This document shows, piece by piece, positions 59,434 through 64,000 of a stretch of 64,000 nt of DNA. The stretch comes from Anastrepha obliqua (lineage: Eukaryota; Arthropoda; Insecta; Diptera; Tephritidae), in the NCBI RefSeq assembly GCF_027943255.1, contig NC_072893.1, positions 63,768,001 through 63,832,000 of the forward strand, written 5' to 3'. Position 1 is the stretch's first letter. The number at the start of each line of letters is the position of its first letter. Position numbers and translations under genes: made by a program. Under the pieces are notes generated by a model. That model saw only the letters and a program-made list of their open reading frames with translations. It searched no databases and was not told the origin of the DNA.

Positions 59434-60120
59434 ATTACGCTCCATCAAATGAAACTTGTAAAGAGTGGTTTCGACGCTTACAAAGTGGCAATTTCGACGT
59501 GAGTGATAAAGATCGCGAAGGAGCACCGAAAAAATTCGAAGATACTCAACTACAACAATTATTGGATGAAGACGTATGTCGAACCTTTGTTGATGTGTCT
59601 GAAGAGTTGGTTGTTGACAGATCAACCGTTGGTAAACGTTTGCATGCGATGGGAATTACCTAGAAAGCAGGTAACTGGGTGCCACATTAGTAGCAGAAGA
59701 GGGATGTCGAAAGACGTTTGGTGACGTGTGAGATGCTTCTTGAATGGGGCAAAAGAAAAGGTTTCCTACATCGCATCGTCACTGGCGATGAGAAATAGAT
59801 CTACTATGATAACCCTAAGCGTCGAAAATGTTGTAGCCTGCCAGGTGAACCAGGCCCATCAACAGGGGGAAAAAATATTCAAGGCTCAAAGGTTAGGTCG
59901 TGCAACTGGTGGGATCAGAAGGGTGTCATCTATTATGAACTACTTAAACCTGGTTTCACTGGCGATCGTTACCGACAGCAGCTAATGCGTTTGAATCGAG
60001 TTCTCAAAGAAAAGCGGCCTGAATGGGACGGTAGACATGACAAACTGGTTTTGCTGCATGACAACACCGGGCCACACGTTGCTAAATCGGTCCAGAAATA
60101 TTTAGAGGGACTGAATTGGG
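59434..60120 (+). pseudogene. mariner transposase, truncated, several stops
   Basis: SNETCKEWFRRLQSGNFDVS DKDREGAPKKFED, then VVDRSTVGKRLHAMG (helix-turn-helix), KRKGFLHRIVTGDEK, stop, IYYDNPKRR, then WWDQKGVIYYELLKPG, RYRQQLMRLNRVLKEKRPEW and LLHDNTGPHVAKSVQKYLEG LNWG. First and second catalytic Asp are present; the third block is absent because similarity stops at about 60,120. Stops at about 59,661, 59,689 and 59,797 and a frame change confirm decay. It belongs to the same broad mariner group as the copy at 40.8 kb. Confidence 0.85.
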
Positions 60121-60202
60121 GGACAACTAGCAGGTGCAGCACTCCGACACAATTCAGTCAATTGTACTACTCTCTACCCGAATTTTCTTTAAATCTATCT
60201 TA

Positions 60203-60450
60203 ACACATCAGTGGCAAAGACCTCAAACCTGATTCGAGCGAAGGCGGGGCAAACGCACAGAAAGTGGTCCGCCGTCTCATCCTCTTCTTCACAAGCTGGG
60301 CAGAGTACACTGTCTGAGATGCCTACCTTTTCCAGGTGCTTCGCTCACAGAAAGTGGCCCGTCATCAGTCCAACCAGCTGTCTGCACTCCCTTCTGCTTA
60401 ATGACAGGACGATTTGCGATAGTCGATCGGACATGACAGTTCTTCATATA
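60203..60450 (-). pseudogene. LINE 3' fragment (zinc knuckle)
   Basis: Minus strand: DRLSQIVLSLSRRECRQLVG LMTGHFL, stop, AKHLEKVGISDSVLCPACEE EDETADHFLCVCPAFARIRF. This is the intact C-terminal Cys/His motif (CPAC, H, C) after RNase H in I/R1/LOA-type ORF2, with one stop. It abuts the mariner fragment after an unassigned 80 bp. Confidence 0.85.
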
Positions 60451-60693
60451 TTATTTAATTGATTGAATAATTCGTAGCTTTGGCTAAGAAAGGACGGAAA
60501 CTTATTCCCATACCATATGTACTCTATTCGCACACTCAAAAATTCGAATGCGGCCGAAAGCGAGGCCAGTTTGGAATATATCCCAGTGATGTTTAACATC
60601 AAAGCGATAAACTTTATTACGTGAAGTTATAATACTAAGTGCCAATCGAACGATAATGAATAAGGAGAAGCTGATGGAGGGTGGAAACAATAC

Positions 60694-60945
60694 AAGCTCC
60701 AAGGAGGTATTTCTCTTATTTGTGGCGTGCGTCTTGATGTTGCTGCACAAGTGAAGAAACCTGCAGTTTGAAGCCGGCTCCGAATGGCAAATGAAATACA
60801 CTCTGATGTTTGCCATTGCCTGCAGAGGGGTGGCCGCTGTTAGAAAAAACTGTCTATCATTTTGGTGTTTAATGCAATGAGATTCGAAGCTATGCACTTT
60901 CGAATGGTAGCCTCGCACCAACCTATTCGGCTACAGTGGTCAGTG
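60694..60945 (-). repeat. tRNA-derived SINE, diverged
   Basis: Minus strand head TGTAGCCGAATAGGTTGGTG, then CTAACAGCGGCCACCCCTCT, GGCAATGGCAAACATCAGAG, CATTCGGAGCCGGCTTCAAA and CATCAAGACGCACGCCACAA. Confidence 0.8.
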
Positions 60946-62689
60946 GATAATATTTCTCCGTATTTAGTAAATAGATAATTGCCCATGCGTCTATAAACAT
61001 CTTCTATATATTTGAAATGTTAACAAACTTCAAACTAAACTCACTTTTAAAATTACTACAACGTGAGCATAATACGAGGACATAACTACTTCACAAAAAG
61101 TATAACGGTCACTCTATTGTGAATGGGTTAAAATGACCAAAGCTTTTCGCCTACTTATTTTTAATATTTCCGTTACAAAAGTTTTCTTAAAAAACTTGCA
61201 AATGTTTCTGCTGTAGAAAAAGTTCCAAAAAGCCGGTGAGCTTCTCAAAAGCTCTGCAGCGCTGTATACACATAGGATATCCACATAAGTTACTCATGGT
61301 GATGGAAACAACAAACAATTATAACGTGAAGCTTTTTTATATTTACACATCCAATTATCCTTGTAAAAAAGCTCACTGCCTGAGAAGAGATATCTTCTTC
61401 AGGACCATTACTATAAAAATCCAATAATATTCATGCAATATTCTAAAGCTGTTGTTCGTGCTATAAATTGCCATAATTGAAAACTGTACTTTATTCTATG
61501 AAATTTGTATACAATTATTTACGATATGACAATTGGGAGAAGTTATGGAAGAATTTTATAAATATCTATTTGCAATTTCATTCAAATTTATAGGAGCGAA
61601 TATCGTAGCACTCTTTTGGGCGTATAAAACATAAATAAATTTTGCCTTCTGCCATATTTTTTATATTATTGCAATAAAATCACACATTTGTAAATTAATA
61701 TAAGACAGTAATATTAAGTTTTTCTTACAAGTCTTGTTCTAACTTTGAAACTGTAAGTTTCCGTGTTCGGTGCCCTTTACGGGCGCAAAGAAACAGTGGG
61801 GAAGAAATTAGTTTAAGAATTATTTATTGCCTTATCCCCTACGAATTCTTTCTCATAAAGTTGATGTGGGTACCAAGTCATGGTGACTTTACAGAAAAGT
61901 GATAAAATGATGAAATGGTTGGATAGGGTACTCGGTGTAAAGAAAATATAGAGGTTCATTTTGCCATATGCGTTGTTCAACCGAAACTCTTGATAAAGGG
62001 CAGTGATCGATGTGAATTCGAGAAGACTTGTAATTATTTTAGGCTCCTATTGCAGAAGGTACTTAGAGCACGATGAGATGGAGCCAAGCCATGCCTTTGC
62101 AAGATAGTCAATCATTTTAACTCTTACTTTATTTGCGAATGTAGATATTACCGACTTATAAAATTTTTACAACCATTACTCTGTTGAAATGCTGCTCTTC
62201 TGAGTTCCATGCCACCGTGAGAAGCAGCGGATAATATTTGCACTGATGCCCTATTCTCTGCACTATGCACCACATGCGTATATCTAATAAAAATGAATTT
62301 CATCATAACTCACATACAATTTGGTTTATTTCATAAACCAATCATACCAGATCCCGTAAGAAGAATAGCAGCCACGTGTAATCAAATTTAGGGAAAAATG
62401 GTTCAGGAAAAAAGAACTCCAAAAAAAAACAATGTTTTTCAGCATCTTACTATTTTGGTGTTTCTCAAAGAAACCAGAAAATAACTTTTTTTTTATTCCT
62501 CTTACGTAGTTTTGTGGCGATTATTTATGTCCTTTATTCTGTATATACTCATAAGTATATCCACCCGCACTTTTTGCAAAACTCAAAAAATTAAATAAAA
62601 ACTAAAAATTTTATATAATTTTTGCCTGAGAAATCATGCACATTTCAGACAGCTAATTGAAAACAGATACAATCCAAAACTAACCGATA
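60946..62689. other. AT-rich DNA without gene
   Basis: No domain, repeat boundary or RNA gene recognised. Confidence 0.45.
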
Positions 62690-64000
62690 ATAAGGAGTAA
62701 GAAGCGATAATCATATATAATCGATTAATAATCGTTTTCAGGAAAGAGTTAAATACATTCGATAAAATAAAAAAAAAACATTAGGAAAGTTCGAAACCAG
62801 TATCACAGGTACACTACAAGTAGCACTAAAGTGCCTTTTTGATACAATAATGTAGAGCACTACCTGCAAAAAATTAGAAAACTTAAAGGATGGAAAAAAA
62901 TCATCTACAGCCATGATGTAGTGGAGGAGATAAAAGGCATCTAGGTTGGAGAATTGCCTCATACTATACCCAAAAGGTACACTAAGGAGCCTCAAGCGTC
63001 TAGCCGGCAGACCCGGACATTAGAAAAGAAAGTGTTCAACAGCATCCCCACAGCTTCTGCAATCGGAGTAAAAATACATTAGTCGGTAAAAAAAAATAAA
63101 CACAATGAACATAGATAATCGATTACAAATTGCTTTTTAAGAAAGGTTCTACTACATATATGCAATAAATAGAAAAGCGATCAATTAAATCAATAGATTA
63201 AAATTTTTCTTTTCATTATTCGATTCAAAATCAATCGATAAATAATTAATCGACAATGAGTAGTAAAAGCAATGCACAAAGATGCTCGTTTGGAAATAAT
63301 TTTTCAAGCTATGATTTAATAAATTCGATAAACGCAAAAAGGTGATAGATTATATAAAAACGAAGCGATAAACATGAAAAATCGATTGATTTTCGAAATT
63401 TTTTTATAAAATCGATAAACCGAAAAACTAATCGATTATAAGAAGCAAAAACGATAAACCTAAATTAATAATTAAAAATCGTTTTTGAGGACGGGTTTTA
63501 ATATACTCGATAAACACAAAAAATGATCGATTACCTGAAGTGAAAGCGATAAATATGGATAATCAAGTGAAAATAGTTTCCTTAAATTTGTTTGTTGTAT
63601 TTTTGTACATTCGATGAACAGAAAAACTCAGAAACGATTGTAAGAAGCAAGAACGATAAAATCTAATTTTAAAACAAATCGTTTTTGAGAACAGCTTTTA
63701 ATATAAATACATATATGATAAACACAAAAAATTATCGATTATCTAACGTAAAAGCGAATAAAAAAGTTTGTTATAATAGATTTATATAAATTCGACATAA
63801 AGGTTAATAGATTGTAAGAAGCAAAAACGACGAACATAGATTATTGATTAAAAATCGCTTTGAGGATGAGTGTTAATATATTTGATAAAAACAAATAATG
63901 ATTCATTACATTAAGTGAAAGTGATGAGCATAGATAATCGATAGATTTCTCAGATTATTTTTTATAAATTCGATAAACCCAAAACATTATCGATAATATA
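62690..64000. repeat. Degenerate satellite rich in GATAAA and ATCGAT
   Basis: The block AAATCGTTTTTGAGG-TTTTAATATA then CGATAAACACAAAA and ATCGATTA recurs: the GTTTTTGA-like anchor lies at 62,734, 63,132, 63,481, 63,681 and 63,857, so spacings are about 398, 349, 200 and 176, consistent with a 175-200-bp unit. AGAAGC-AAAACGATAAAC is a second shared block. Units are diverged and the array runs off the window. A LINE fragment sits inside it at 62,740-63,085. Confidence 0.75.
62740..63085 (-). pseudogene. LINE 3' fragment (zinc knuckle) inside satellite
   Basis: Minus strand: SDCRSCGDAVEHFLF, stop, CPGLPARRLRLLSVPFGYSM RQFSNLDAFYLLHYI. The pattern C..C.....H....C followed by R.R.L is the end of ORF2 in I/R1/LOA-type LINEs. 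Satellite sequence resumes on both sides, so the fragment probably inserted into the array. Confidence 0.7.

Noticed and set aside
1..64000. CRISPR array, bacterial operons or ribosome binding sites
   Set aside because: The sequence is eukaryotic; repeats are transposon-derived or simple sequence, with no regular repeat-spacer pattern.

Overview
This is AT-rich, gene-poor, repeat-dense DNA from an insect, most likely a true fly of the tephritid type. The evidence is the mix of Tc1/mariner relatives (DD41D rosa-like, DD37D, DD34D mariner, Tc1 and pogo), 3' fragments of RNase-H-bearing LINEs ending in AACCTAA-like tails, and a tRNA-derived SINE in at least eight copies. The taxon is inferred, not shown. 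No complete host gene is visible. The best host candidate is a short first coding exon with a TATA box on the minus strand at about 40.0-40.5 kb.

Layout. 0.5-1.3 kb: deleted DD37D element. 4.1-4.9 kb: MITE followed by a 114-bp minisatellite built from the MITE end. 6.8-8.5 kb: broken pogo/Tigger transposase and a tiny fused N+C transposase remnant. 11.4-13.5 kb: SINE pieces. 16.5-17.4 kb: DD41D deletion derivative with terminal repeats. 18.6-19.9 kb: an apparently intact 1,317-bp DD41D transposon with perfect 28-bp terminal repeats, TA target duplication and an uninterrupted 361-residue transposase; this is the only convincing intact protein gene. 23.5-23.8 kb: near-perfect 293-bp palindrome. 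26.0-29.6 kb: LINE 3' end, a Tc1 remnant, then another LINE 3' end. 31.3-33.5 kb: two related non-coding elements head to tail. 34.3-38.4 kb: hairpin, LINE and DD41D fragments. 39.4-42.1 kb: MITE, putative host exon, and a full-length mariner with one stop and one frameshift. 45.8-47.8 kb: two converging LINE fragments of different clades. 50.2-53.0 kb: old mariner carrying a young SINE with a 13-bp target duplication. 53.9-54.8 kb: second deleted DD41D copy. 55.2-60.9 kb: mariner, LINE and SINE fragments. 62.7-64.0 kb: a satellite rich in GATAAA and ATCGAT, with a LINE fragment inside it.

How parts relate. The intact DD41D element could in principle supply transposase, but its ends differ from those of the two deleted rosa-like copies, so it is probably not their source. 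Those copies share one deletion breakpoint, so they look like a non-autonomous lineage that spread after the deletion. The rest is a layered graveyard of elements on both strands, as expected of intronic, intergenic or pericentromeric DNA, and possibly of a piRNA-producing locus. Long stretches between these features show only low-complexity AT sequence and short chance reading frames.
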